A stretch of 64,000 nucleotides of DNA, from positions 217,107 to 281,106 of the forward strand of contig JAUIJL010000011.1 in assembly GCA_030431255.1 (NCBI GenBank). Direction: 5' to 3'. A model generated the notes under the pieces. The model was not told the origin of the DNA. It was given only the letters and a program-made list of their open reading frames with translations, and ran no database searches. Every line of letters begins with the position of its first letter. Position 1 is the stretch's first letter. Below, one piece after another: positions 51,602 through 59,276 of the stretch. Position numbers and translations under genes: made by a program. This DNA is from Thermoanaerobaculia bacterium (GTDB lineage Bacteria > Acidobacteriota > Thermoanaerobaculia > Multivoradales > J023).

Positions 51602-54073
51602 CTACCGATGGTTCTGCCGTTCAGCAAGAGCCTGCTCGAAATCTCGCAGCCGGGCTGCCGCCTCCCGGGCCGGATTGGCCTTCGGGCCGGCCTGACGCTG
51701 AATTTGCTCCAAGCTCGACTTCAGCAAGGGTCCGGCTTCTTCGAGCCTGCCTTGGGCGAGCAGGCTCGCTCCCAGAAGACTGGCGGTTTCGGCGCGCTGC
51801 CAGTGATCCGCGAGATCTCCCCGGCTGTAGATGATTTCAGCACGGCGCAGCAGTGCTTCCGCCTGCTCGGCATCTCCTCGGCTCAACAGGATCCGCGCAA
51901 GCAGAGTCTGGGCTCTGGCCAGATCCGGATGGTCGGATTCGACGAGTCCGCGGTAGAGGCTGATGACCTCTTGGGCCTGCGTCTCTGCCTTTTCCAGCTC
52001 GCCCATCATCAGAGCGTTCTCGGCCAGGTGCTCCAAGAGCTTTCCCCGGCCGGTGGAAGGTGGATCTTGTTGATCGAGGATCAGCATCTCCGTCAGTAGG
52101 AGCTCGGCTTCGTCGTAGCTCCTCATTTCCCTGAGGGATGCGGCGAGGTTGATTTTGGCCGCTCGGACCTGGCCGTGATGATCCGGGTGATGGCGCCGCA
52201 GGGAGGCCAATTGTTGTCGGAAGACCTTGGCCGCCGCCCTGTATTGCCCCTGGTAGTAGTAGGTAGCTCCCAGGTTGCCGGCAATGGCTGTGACGTCTTG
52301 GTGGTGCTCCCCGAGCACTTCTTTTTTGGCCGCCAACGCCTGCTCGAAAAGCGGACCCGCCTCCTCGTAACGGCCTTGGTCCAGGAGATTGGCGGCGAGG
52401 GCGTTGCGCATCCTGGCGATCTTGGCCGGCTCGTCGCCCCAATGCTTGAGGGTGGTGGCCTGGATCTCGCGATAGATGGCTTCCGCCTCCTGAAATCTGC
52501 CTTGTCCGCCCCGCAACCAGGCGAGGTCGAATCGACGTTCCACCAGCTCTTGCGACGATTCGGCGTGGGTCTGCTTGCCCAGCTCGAGGGCACCTTCGAT
52601 CAACGGCTCGGCTTCACGGGTCAAGCTCAGGGCGAGATATCCGCGGCCGATGGCGGTCATGAGCTCGGCGCGCAGCTCCGGCATGCCGTCGAGCTCGCCG
52701 AGCATGGTGGCGCCTTGGTCGAGCATTTCGCGCGGGATCACCCGGTGGGCTTCCCGGGCCGTATCGCGCGAGAAAAGAAACATTTCGGCGAGGTAGATGG
52801 CGGCGGCTTCCGCGCGATGGCGGGCCTGCTCGGTCTTCCGGCTTTGCAGCTCACGGTCGATGGCGAAGGCCGACAGAAGGGTCAGCAGCAGGCCGGTGGC
52901 GATGACCGGCTTCGCGTGCCGTCGCAGGAGCTTGCCGAGCCGGTAGGGCAAGGTGCCGCGGCGCGCCTCGACCGGTCGGCCCTCGAGGTGGCGCCGGATG
53001 TCGGCGGCCAGTCTCTCCACCGTGGAGTACCGCAGCTCGGGCTCTTTGCGCAACGCCTTGAGCACGATGCTGTCGAGATCTCCGGAAAGGTCTTTGGCGG
53101 CTTTGGGGCCGACCGGGTGGCCAGGATCCTTGCGCAGACCGGAAGTCCGGCGGACCGCCGTGCTCGGTCGCATGGGCTCGCGCTCGCAGATCAGCTCGCG
53201 GGCTTGATCCAGGGTCTTGCCGGTCAGGTCGAAAGGGCGTTGGCCGGTGAGCATCTCGTAGAGCACGAGCCCGAGGCCGTAGACATCGGTGGCGGTGGTG
53301 ACCGCGCCGCCTCGAACCTGCTCCGGGCTGGCGTATTGGGGAGTCATCACCCGGAGATCGGCATCGGTCTCGGTCACCAGATGGGCCATTTCAGGATCCA
53401 GGTTTTTTGCGATGCCGAAGTCCAGCAGCTTAGGCTCGCCATCGCTGCCCACCAGGATGTTGCTGGGTTTTAGATCTCGATGAATGATCAGGTTGCGGTG
53501 CGCCAGCTGCACCGCGCCGCAGACCTTAAGGAAAAGCTCGAGGCGCTGGCGGATCGAAAGGCCGAGCTGCCGACAGTAGGCGTCGATCGACGGTCCGTCG
53601 ACGGCTTCCATCACGATATAGGGCCGACCGTCAGAGGTCGTGCCGCCGTCCCACAACCGAGCGATGTTGGGGTGCTCGAGGCCGGCCAGAATCTGCCGCT
53701 CCGACAAGAAGCGCCGTCGGGCCTGCTCGTTGGCCAGGCCACGTCTGGAGACTTTGATCGCGACATGTTTGTGATACTCGCCGTCGGCCCGACGGGCCAG
53801 GTAGACCACTCCGCCACCGCCGCTTCCCAGGGTGCGCAAGACCTCGTAGCGGCCGAGTGACGTGTCCTGCGGGTCCGGCTCGAGCAGCCTGACGAGGGGT
53901 TTGTCGAAGCTGTCGATAAGGTCGGGATCGGCGTCCAGAAGAGAGCGGACATCGTCACGCAGGGTGACGTCCCCCGCGCACCGTTGGTCCACGAATTCGT
54001 GGCGTTCCTCGGGCGGTTGATCGAGGGCGTCGATCAACAAATCTTGGACTCTCTGCCAGTGCTCGTCGGCCAT
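51602..54073 (-). CDS. Membrane Ser/Thr protein kinase with TPR array, no adjacent sigma factor
   Basis: 823 residues, ATG at 54073 (MADEHWQRVQDLLIDAL). Kinase domain about 73-335: Gly loop LGSGGGGVVY (about 78; all-Gly tip), VAIK Lys, HRDLKPSNIL (about 195), DFGIAK (about 218), TPQYASPEQ. Transmembrane helix about 384-403 (VIATGLLLTLLSAFAI). Six or more TPR units follow (LAVNL-type helices with YEEAGPLFEQAL, GQYRAAAKVFRQQL). The leader helix and layout match the three kinases linked to sigma factors, but the upstream neighbour (54329) is an unrelated secreted-protein gene. It may act on a distant sigma factor. Confidence 0.92.
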   Translation of the reverse strand: MADEHWQRVQDLLIDALDQPPEERHEFVDQRCAGDVTLRDDVRSLLDADPDLIDSFDKPLVRLLEPDPQDTSLGRYEVLRTLGSGGGGVVYLARRADGEYHKHVAIKVSRRGLANEQARRRFLSERQILAGLEHPNIARLWDGGTTSDGRPYIVMEAVDGPSIDAYCRQLGLSIRQRLELFLKVCGAVQLAHRNLIIHRDLKPSNILVGSDGEPKLLDFGIAKNLDPEMAHLVTETDADLRVMTPQYASPEQVRGGAVTTATDVYGLGLVLYEMLTGQRPFDLTGKTLDQARELICEREPMRPSTAVRRTSGLRKDPGHPVGPKAAKDLSGDLDSIVLKALRKEPELRYSTVERLAADIRRHLEGRPVEARRGTLPYRLGKLLRRHAKPVIATGLLLTLLSAFAIDRELQSRKTEQARHRAEAAAIYLAEMFLFSRDTAREAHRVIPREMLDQGATMLGELDGMPELRAELMTAIGRGYLALSLTREAEPLIEGALELGKQTHAESSQELVERRFDLAWLRGGQGRFQEAEAIYREIQATTLKHWGDEPAKIARMRNALAANLLDQGRYEEAGPLFEQALAAKKEVLGEHHQDVTAIAGNLGATYYYQGQYRAAAKVFRQQLASLRRHHPDHHGQVRAAKINLAASLREMRSYDEAELLLTEMLILDQQDPPSTGRGKLLEHLAENALMMGELEKAETQAQEVISLYRGLVESDHPDLARAQTLLARILLSRGDAEQAEALLRRAEIIYSRGDLADHWQRAETASLLGASLLAQGRLEEAGPLLKSSLEQIQRQAGPKANPAREAAARLRDFEQALAERQNHR

Positions 54074-54202
54074 GAATGGATTCTATCTGTCTGTCAATAG
54101 CGCCTAAACCTTCCTGGGGGTAGCGGGACATAGACCGGGCCGACCAGGGTCGGAGGAGCTTTAAGCCCCGTTTTTGCCGTGGGCTGCCTCCTCGATGCCA
54201 AA

Positions 54203-54230
54203 AGGAACGGGAGGGCGTAAGGCCCTCCCG
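54203..54230 (-). terminator. Rho-independent terminator for the 54329-55498 gene
   Basis: A perfect 9-bp stem (CGGGAGGGC at 54208-54216, GCCCTCCCG at 54222-54230, loop GTAAG). On the minus strand it is followed by TTCCTTTT. It lies 98 nt past the stop at 54329. Confidence 0.8.
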
Positions 54231-54328
54231 CAGAATGAGGTATCGGCAACTCAGCTCCCATCGCCACGAGCCCGACAAACGCGGCCGATCCACAGGATCG
54301 GCTGCGCCGGCGGGGCCGGGACGACGGC

Positions 54329-55498
54329 TCAGCGAAGCCCGGTGGTGGAGGTGGTGGTCGTCGTGGCGTCGGCGAGGCCGGCGGACCAAAGGCGACCGGC
54401 ACTCTCGGTGACTCGCTCCAGATTGTGGGCGGCAGCACGGCAGCGGTCCCGGGTGTCGGCCGCGGCCTCGGCGGTCAGGCCACCGGTCACCTGGGCCCGC
54501 TCGAGCTCGGCGATGGCCTCGGTGCAGCGATCCATCAATTTGTCGGTCAGGTCGAGGGAGGTGGCCATGGCGGTGCGCAAGCGGAGGGCGGTCAAGCCAT
54601 TGGCGAGCTCCGGATGGCGATCCAAGTAGGTCGTCAGCTGATCGTGAGCATTGCGTAGCTCCTGGCTCTCTGCGTCGGCAGTCGCGGCCCGACTCGCGAC
54701 CACGCCCAGCACGTCGTCGATCTCAGTGGACCCGGCTGGGTCGTCCAGCAGGATGACCAGCAGGTCGAGCTTGGCGAGGATCGAGTCGATGGGAGCCATC
54801 GAGCTCCAGCCTTTGGAGAAGACACTTCCGGTGTCGTTGCACAGCTCTGGATCGATGACATGGCCGATGCACGGGTTGTCCCAGCCGTAGCACAGCACCG
54901 GGAAGGTGTCGCAGATATCGGGCTCTTCCGCCGGCTCCGACATGTGCGGCCACTCGTGGTAGGGCAGGCCGTCCGTATTCATCAGCTCGATGTTGTCGCA
55001 GGGTGCCACGTCGGTCTGCACCACCAATTGGGTGGCACCATTCAGCCAGTGGCCATTGCCGGTCACCGGCGTGATGTAGGTGGTCTGTCCGTTGCAGCCG
55101 GGAAGGCCCAGCCCCCAAACCACGAAGTCGAAATTCTCCAACACATCGGTGTCGCCGTTGAATTGCAGGTTGATCGGACCCGGATTGCCCCAATGCCAGC
55201 CGGCGATGCGCCGAAAGCGAATGCTGCAGGTTCCCGGCGGCAAGACCTCGGCGGCATCCACACCGTCGATCGTCATCACCGGCGGGGTGAAGTCATCCAA
55301 GCTGCCGTTGAGCTCAATGACGAATTCAGCCGGCCAGCGATGCAGCTCTTGCATCTCGTCCGGCATGTCGACCGGGCAATTCGCGGCACCGAATGCAGGC
55401 ACCGCGGAGACGGCGAGCAGCCCGGACAAGGCCGCGACAGCGAGGCAGGCGCGGCCGCGTGGACGCAGGCGTTGGAGCAAAGAATGGTGGTGAGTCAT
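54329..55498 (-). CDS. Secreted protein of unknown function with Thr-rich C-terminus
   Basis: 389 residues, ATG at 55498 with AGGAG about 9 nt upstream. Signal peptide ACLAVAALSGLLAVSAVPAFGAA. The N-terminal half (about 40-220) is beta-rich and contains ten or so Cys (ANCPVDMPDE, GTCSIRF, LPGCNGQTTY, APCDNIEL, DICDTFPVLCYGWDNPCIGHVIDPELC). The mention of FTPPVMTIDGVD suggests a repeat of an Ig-like fold. The C-terminal half is helical (LDLLVILLDD...HDQLTTYLDRHPELANGL...MDRCTEAIAELERA) and ends in TTTTTSTTGLR. No catalytic motif or family recognised. It is monocistronic with its own terminator. Confidence 0.72.
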   Translation of the reverse strand: MTHHHSLLQRLRPRGRACLAVAALSGLLAVSAVPAFGAANCPVDMPDEMQELHRWPAEFVIELNGSLDDFTPPVMTIDGVDAAEVLPPGTCSIRFRRIAGWHWGNPGPINLQFNGDTDVLENFDFVVWGLGLPGCNGQTTYITPVTGNGHWLNGATQLVVQTDVAPCDNIELMNTDGLPYHEWPHMSEPAEEPDICDTFPVLCYGWDNPCIGHVIDPELCNDTGSVFSKGWSSMAPIDSILAKLDLLVILLDDPAGSTEIDDVLGVVASRAATADAESQELRNAHDQLTTYLDRHPELANGLTALRLRTAMATSLDLTDKLMDRCTEAIAELERAQVTGGLTAEAAADTRDRCRAAAHNLERVTESAGRLWSAGLADATTTTTSTTGLR

Positions 55499-55697
55499 GG
55501 GAATCTCCTGGGTTTTAAGCTAAGGGGTTGTCGGCCAAATCGGCCGTTTCCCCTAAAGCGCAAAGCACGCAGAAGTCCCTCAGGAAAGTTGAAAATTTCT
55601 CACCAAGCCTCGTCGTGGGGCTTCACCGGCGTTGTTCGGCGGTGGGCTGAGCTGCTAGACCGGCGCCCCTGACGGAGCGCCGGCTAAGCGTGCTTCC

Positions 55698-57383
55698 TCA
55701 GGGGACGAAACTGTCCCAGGAGGCGACGTCGCCGCTTTCGAAACCGTCTTCGAACATCGGACCATTTGGCAGGCAGCCGTTGAAGGTCACGCTGGCGATG
55801 TAGGTGCCCCAATTGCGACCGCCGCCGCCCAGGTTTTTGGCGTATTCGCCTTGGTACCAGAGGGTCTTGCCGTCCGGGCTGACGCTCATGCTGGTGTAGT
55901 CGCCCCAGCGGTCCGGCTCGTTGGCAGTGGTGTCGCCCGCCTTGACTTCGATCTCTCCTTGAAGCGTTCCGGCCGGGTCCGCGGCGCTTCGACCCGCGGC
56001 GTAGACGCCCGGGAAGGAGCCGGCGGAGCTTTTGGTGTAACCGATCAAGGCGTCACCGCAGTCGTTGACGGCGATGTCGGGGAAGTAGCGATATTCGCCG
56101 TCGGTGCCGAAGACACCGGCCTGGGTGACGCCGGCGGTGTCGAGGTCGATCTCAGCCCATTGGATGCAGTTGACCGTGCCGCCGCCGGGGTTGCACGAGA
56201 CGTGCATCGCCATCCATCCCGAGCCGTTGCGCAGCTCGAAGTCGAGCCCGCGGTCGTCGTTGCCGGTGACGTTGTCGCCGCCCATTTGAGGGCTGCTGAT
56301 CGGAAAGCCCACGGACACGCCGTGGGCGGCCGCGAGGTCGATCGCGCCGACCAGGGTGAAGTCGTTGGCGCCGAACGGGTCGTCCCAGCTGTAGAGGTTG
56401 AAGTCGGTGCCCTCCCCGCCGAGGATGTATTGCGGGCCGGAGGTGGGGAAGGTGCCGTTGGAGGCGCCGTGGGCTTTGAGTGGCTGCGGGGTCGCGGCGG
56501 TGGTTTGGGTGACCGAGCTCGCGGGATTTCCGGCGTACATCGCGTCCTTGTCCAGGGCGAAGACGCGCCCGGTGAAGGTATTGCCGAACATATTGGCGCC
56601 GACGTAGATGGCGTCGTGGCTGACGCCGATGTGGGGGTAGTCGAAGAACGCGTTGTCGACGTTGACCGCGAAGTCGTAGAAGAGCCAGCCGTCCAGGGGA
56701 TCGCTGGTGGTCGAGACCGCCACGCAATAGGACGCGCCGTTGCCGTCGGCGGCGACGATGAAGCGGCCGGCTTCTTCGTCATAGAGCGCGTTGGGGTCGA
56801 AGGAGAAGCTCGTGCAATTGCCGGGCAGGCCGGAAAAGAAGGTGATCAGGGGAGTCGGACCGAAGACCGAGGTGCCGTCGAGGGTGTAGATCTCGAGCCC
56901 CGCATTGACTGTGGCGATGACGTGCTCCGGGCCCACCGCGAGGTCGGGGTCCGGGGGATTGAGGGTTCCGGACGCGCAGCATTCGCTGACGTCGATGGAA
57001 TCGAAGCTCGTGCCGAGGGCGAAGTCCACGCTGCCGCGGGTTTGTCGCTGGATGGCGTCCGAGGGAGGCAAGAGATAGGCCTGGCGGGTCAGCTCTTCGA
57101 TCTCACGCTCCGTCCGCGGGCTATCGATACGTCCGTCACCCTCCGGCGGCGCCGGAACCAGGGCGGGAGCAGTCAGCTGATCGAGGGTGCGGTAGACCGG
57201 GTACGCGATGCCGCGCTCGGGGGCCGGCGGACCGGTGCGGGCGGTGAGGGCGCGCCCGGCGGGCTTAGAGGGTTCGATCGGAGCTTGGCCTTGGCCGGCG
57301 CAGCCCGCGGAGACCACGAGCGCGGTGAGCGCCAAGAGCTGGATGAAGGGAGCTGAGCGATTTCGAAAGGTTTGTGGGTGCAT
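55698..57383 (-). CDS. Lipoprotein with propeller-like fold and GFESGD tail
   Basis: 561 residues from the ATG at 57383 (MHPQTFRNRS), AGG six nt upstream; another in-frame ATG two codons earlier is less well placed. Lipobox LTALVVSAGC (cleavage before Cys at about 26), so probably a lipoprotein. Mature repeats include DPDLAVGPEHVIATVNAGLEIYTLDG, GRFIVAADGNGASYCVAVSTTSDP, PHIGVSHDAIYVGANMF and DIAVNDCGDALIGYTKS, suggesting a beta-propeller. The C-terminus (55701-55754) is FEDGFESGDVASWDSFVP. An N-terminal lipid anchor and the C-terminal tail in one protein bear on what the tail does. A GC-rich hairpin at 55660-55683 follows the stop. Confidence 0.8.
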   Translation of the reverse strand: MHPQTFRNRSAPFIQLLALTALVVSAGCAGQGQAPIEPSKPAGRALTARTGPPAPERGIAYPVYRTLDQLTAPALVPAPPEGDGRIDSPRTEREIEELTRQAYLLPPSDAIQRQTRGSVDFALGTSFDSIDVSECCASGTLNPPDPDLAVGPEHVIATVNAGLEIYTLDGTSVFGPTPLITFFSGLPGNCTSFSFDPNALYDEEAGRFIVAADGNGASYCVAVSTTSDPLDGWLFYDFAVNVDNAFFDYPHIGVSHDAIYVGANMFGNTFTGRVFALDKDAMYAGNPASSVTQTTAATPQPLKAHGASNGTFPTSGPQYILGGEGTDFNLYSWDDPFGANDFTLVGAIDLAAAHGVSVGFPISSPQMGGDNVTGNDDRGLDFELRNGSGWMAMHVSCNPGGGTVNCIQWAEIDLDTAGVTQAGVFGTDGEYRYFPDIAVNDCGDALIGYTKSSAGSFPGVYAAGRSAADPAGTLQGEIEVKAGDTTANEPDRWGDYTSMSVSPDGKTLWYQGEYAKNLGGGGRNWGTYIASVTFNGCLPNGPMFEDGFESGDVASWDSFVP

Positions 57384-57531
57384 GGACATCCTGATCGAGT
57401 CGAGGCCGGCGCCCGGCTTCAGTGAATGAGATAGCGCGTCCCCGATTCCGTAAGTCGAGGATGCGGGGGATGAGGTCAATAGGGGAAGCGTCAATCGGCT
57501 CGGGTGTCCGCAGGGCTCGCCTGCCTGCCGG

Positions 57532-59172
57532 TCACTCCACTTGATCCAGCGTCGAGCTGATCGGCGGCGCGGGGCGTGTGGTGAAGAGGTCGGGATGCCT
57601 GGCCACGTAGGCGTCGACCTTGCTTTGGTAGAAGCCCAGATTGAGCTTGACCGCATCCAATAGGCGTTGGGTGTTCCAGATCTCGCCGCGGGTCAGACGC
57701 CGGATCACGTCGTAGTAGTCCGCCAGATCGGGATCGGTGAGCCGATTCGTTCCCGTCCGAAGGCTTTCTAAATAACCTTCCGGCAGGGGACGATAGGTGT
57801 GGCCGGGTCGCCAAGGCTCGGTGCCCGGACGGATGTAGGTGGCGGAGACGACCCCGGGAAGTCGAGCCCGCAAGGGATCGCTGAGGGCCGGCCAATCCAC
57901 GATATGCACATCGGGCCCGGCGTAGAAGCCGAAGAGCCCGATGCCCATGGCCACCGGCACCTCGTCAGGGGGAGCCGTCCGCGCTCGTTCCCCTTTGGCC
58001 CGCCAAGGATGATCGGGCCAGAGCTCACTGCCGAGGGCGAAGATCAGGCCGGTGGAAGGATGGTAAATGCGCTGCTCGTCGCCGATGCCGAAGGGGCTGA
58101 TCCACCGTTCGGTGGGCAGGAGGGCGATCGAGAAACGCCAGCCTAAAAGGACCAGGAATAGGGCGATCCCCTGCTGCAAGCGACGGCGGCTGGGCAGCGG
58201 CCAGTCGTAGCAGAGCAGGGCTAGGAGCGAAGCGAGCAGGGGAGCCGCCAAGAAACGACCCCGCATGTAGTCGCCACCGATCCACACCACATAGCCGAGG
58301 TAGAGCAGGCCGCCGGCCAGGAGAGGGGAAGCGAGCCGCTGCGGTCGGCGCAGGATCAGCACGGCGGCGCCCGAGATCACCACGGGGGTGAGGGGATCGA
58401 AAACCAGCGCGTCGCCGAGGTAGACCAGACCCTGGACGATCAAGCCGGGTCGGGGCACGCCCATGCCCAATTTGGCGTAGGCCGTGTTGGGGAGGGGGGA
58501 GCCGTAGTAGATCAGGGCGAAAAGTCCCCACAGCGCGATGGGCGACAGGCCCAAGGCGAGACTTCCGAGTCGATGCCGGATATCTCGAGCGGTGAGCAGG
58601 ACCAGGGTCGGCAGAAAGAGCAGGAACGCGTCGGGCCGATTGAGGGTCGCCAGAGCGGCCACCAAGGAAAGACCCAGCACTCGATCCTCGGAGTCTCGGC
58701 GTCCGCTGTGCAGCCGCAGCATCACAAAACCCACCAACAAGAGTCGGGTGAGGGGATCCTCCAGACCCGAGGTGGCGAAGTCGAGATAGCTCTTGGATAG
58801 GGCCAAGATCAAAACCGCCGCGCAACCCACGGTCGGGTTGGGGGCGACCCGGAAGATGATCCAGACGAAACCGAGCAGGCTGAGGGTGACCGCCAGCGCG
58901 AGACTGGTGGCATAAAACTCACCGGTGAGCGCCACCAGGCCGGAGCTGAGCAAGAGCCAAAGGGGGTGGGTGTAGACCTGGACCCGCTCGCCCGGATTCC
59001 AGGTGAGGCCGTGACCGTTGAGAAAGTTGTCGATGGTCCGAAACGAGATATAGGCGTCGTCGTGGAGCCAGGCGCTCACGAACAGAAGGCCCGTGACGAG
59101 AGCCAGGACAGGCAGCGGGCGCAGCAGGTCCGTACGCAGCGGTCGACTTTCGCCGGAAGCGAGAAGCGGCAT
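57532..59172 (-). CDS. Multi-pass membrane glycosyltransferase-like protein (GT-C)
   Basis: 546 residues from the ATG at 59172 (MPLLASGESRPL); an ATG at 59199 would leave only 14 nt after the terminator of the upstream gene. About ten transmembrane helices. The first outer loop HDDAYISFRTIDNFLNGHGLTWNPGERVQVYTHPLW, with its DD pair and NPGE-VQ-YTHP motif, is typical of GT-C arabinosyl/mannosyl-transferase-like proteins using lipid-linked sugars. The C-terminal soluble region (about 380-546) contains HIVDWPALSDPLRARLPG. It probably acts on envelope glycans; substrate unknown. No promoter is recognisable in the 41 nt between terminator and start. Confidence 0.75.
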   Translation of the reverse strand: MPLLASGESRPLRTDLLRPLPVLALVTGLLFVSAWLHDDAYISFRTIDNFLNGHGLTWNPGERVQVYTHPLWLLLSSGLVALTGEFYATSLALAVTLSLLGFVWIIFRVAPNPTVGCAAVLILALSKSYLDFATSGLEDPLTRLLLVGFVMLRLHSGRRDSEDRVLGLSLVAALATLNRPDAFLLFLPTLVLLTARDIRHRLGSLALGLSPIALWGLFALIYYGSPLPNTAYAKLGMGVPRPGLIVQGLVYLGDALVFDPLTPVVISGAAVLILRRPQRLASPLLAGGLLYLGYVVWIGGDYMRGRFLAAPLLASLLALLCYDWPLPSRRRLQQGIALFLVLLGWRFSIALLPTERWISPFGIGDEQRIYHPSTGLIFALGSELWPDHPWRAKGERARTAPPDEVPVAMGIGLFGFYAGPDVHIVDWPALSDPLRARLPGVVSATYIRPGTEPWRPGHTYRPLPEGYLESLRTGTNRLTDPDLADYYDVIRRLTRGEIWNTQRLLDAVKLNLGFYQSKVDAYVARHPDLFTTRPAPPISSTLDQVE

Positions 59173-59213
59173 GCCCGGGAGTATAACCCCGGGATGCATC
59201 CGCCGATGTCCAT

Positions 59214-59247
59214 GAAAAAACCCCGCCGAGCAAAGAGCTCGGCGGGG
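59214..59247 (-). terminator. Strong rho-independent terminator after the M36 protease gene
   Basis: An 11-bp stem (CCCCGCCGAGC at 59221-59231, GCTCGGCGGGG at 59237-59247) with loop AAAGA is followed on the minus strand by GTTTTTTCATG. It lies 29 nt after the protease stop. Confidence 0.95.
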
Positions 59248-59276
59248 CTCGGCTCAAGGATTAAGCCGCGGGCAGA

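Noticed and set aside
55660..55683. Terminator for the lipoprotein gene
   Set aside because: CCGGCGC/GCGCCGG forms a hairpin, but no T-run follows on the minus strand; it is noted only in the lipoprotein entry.
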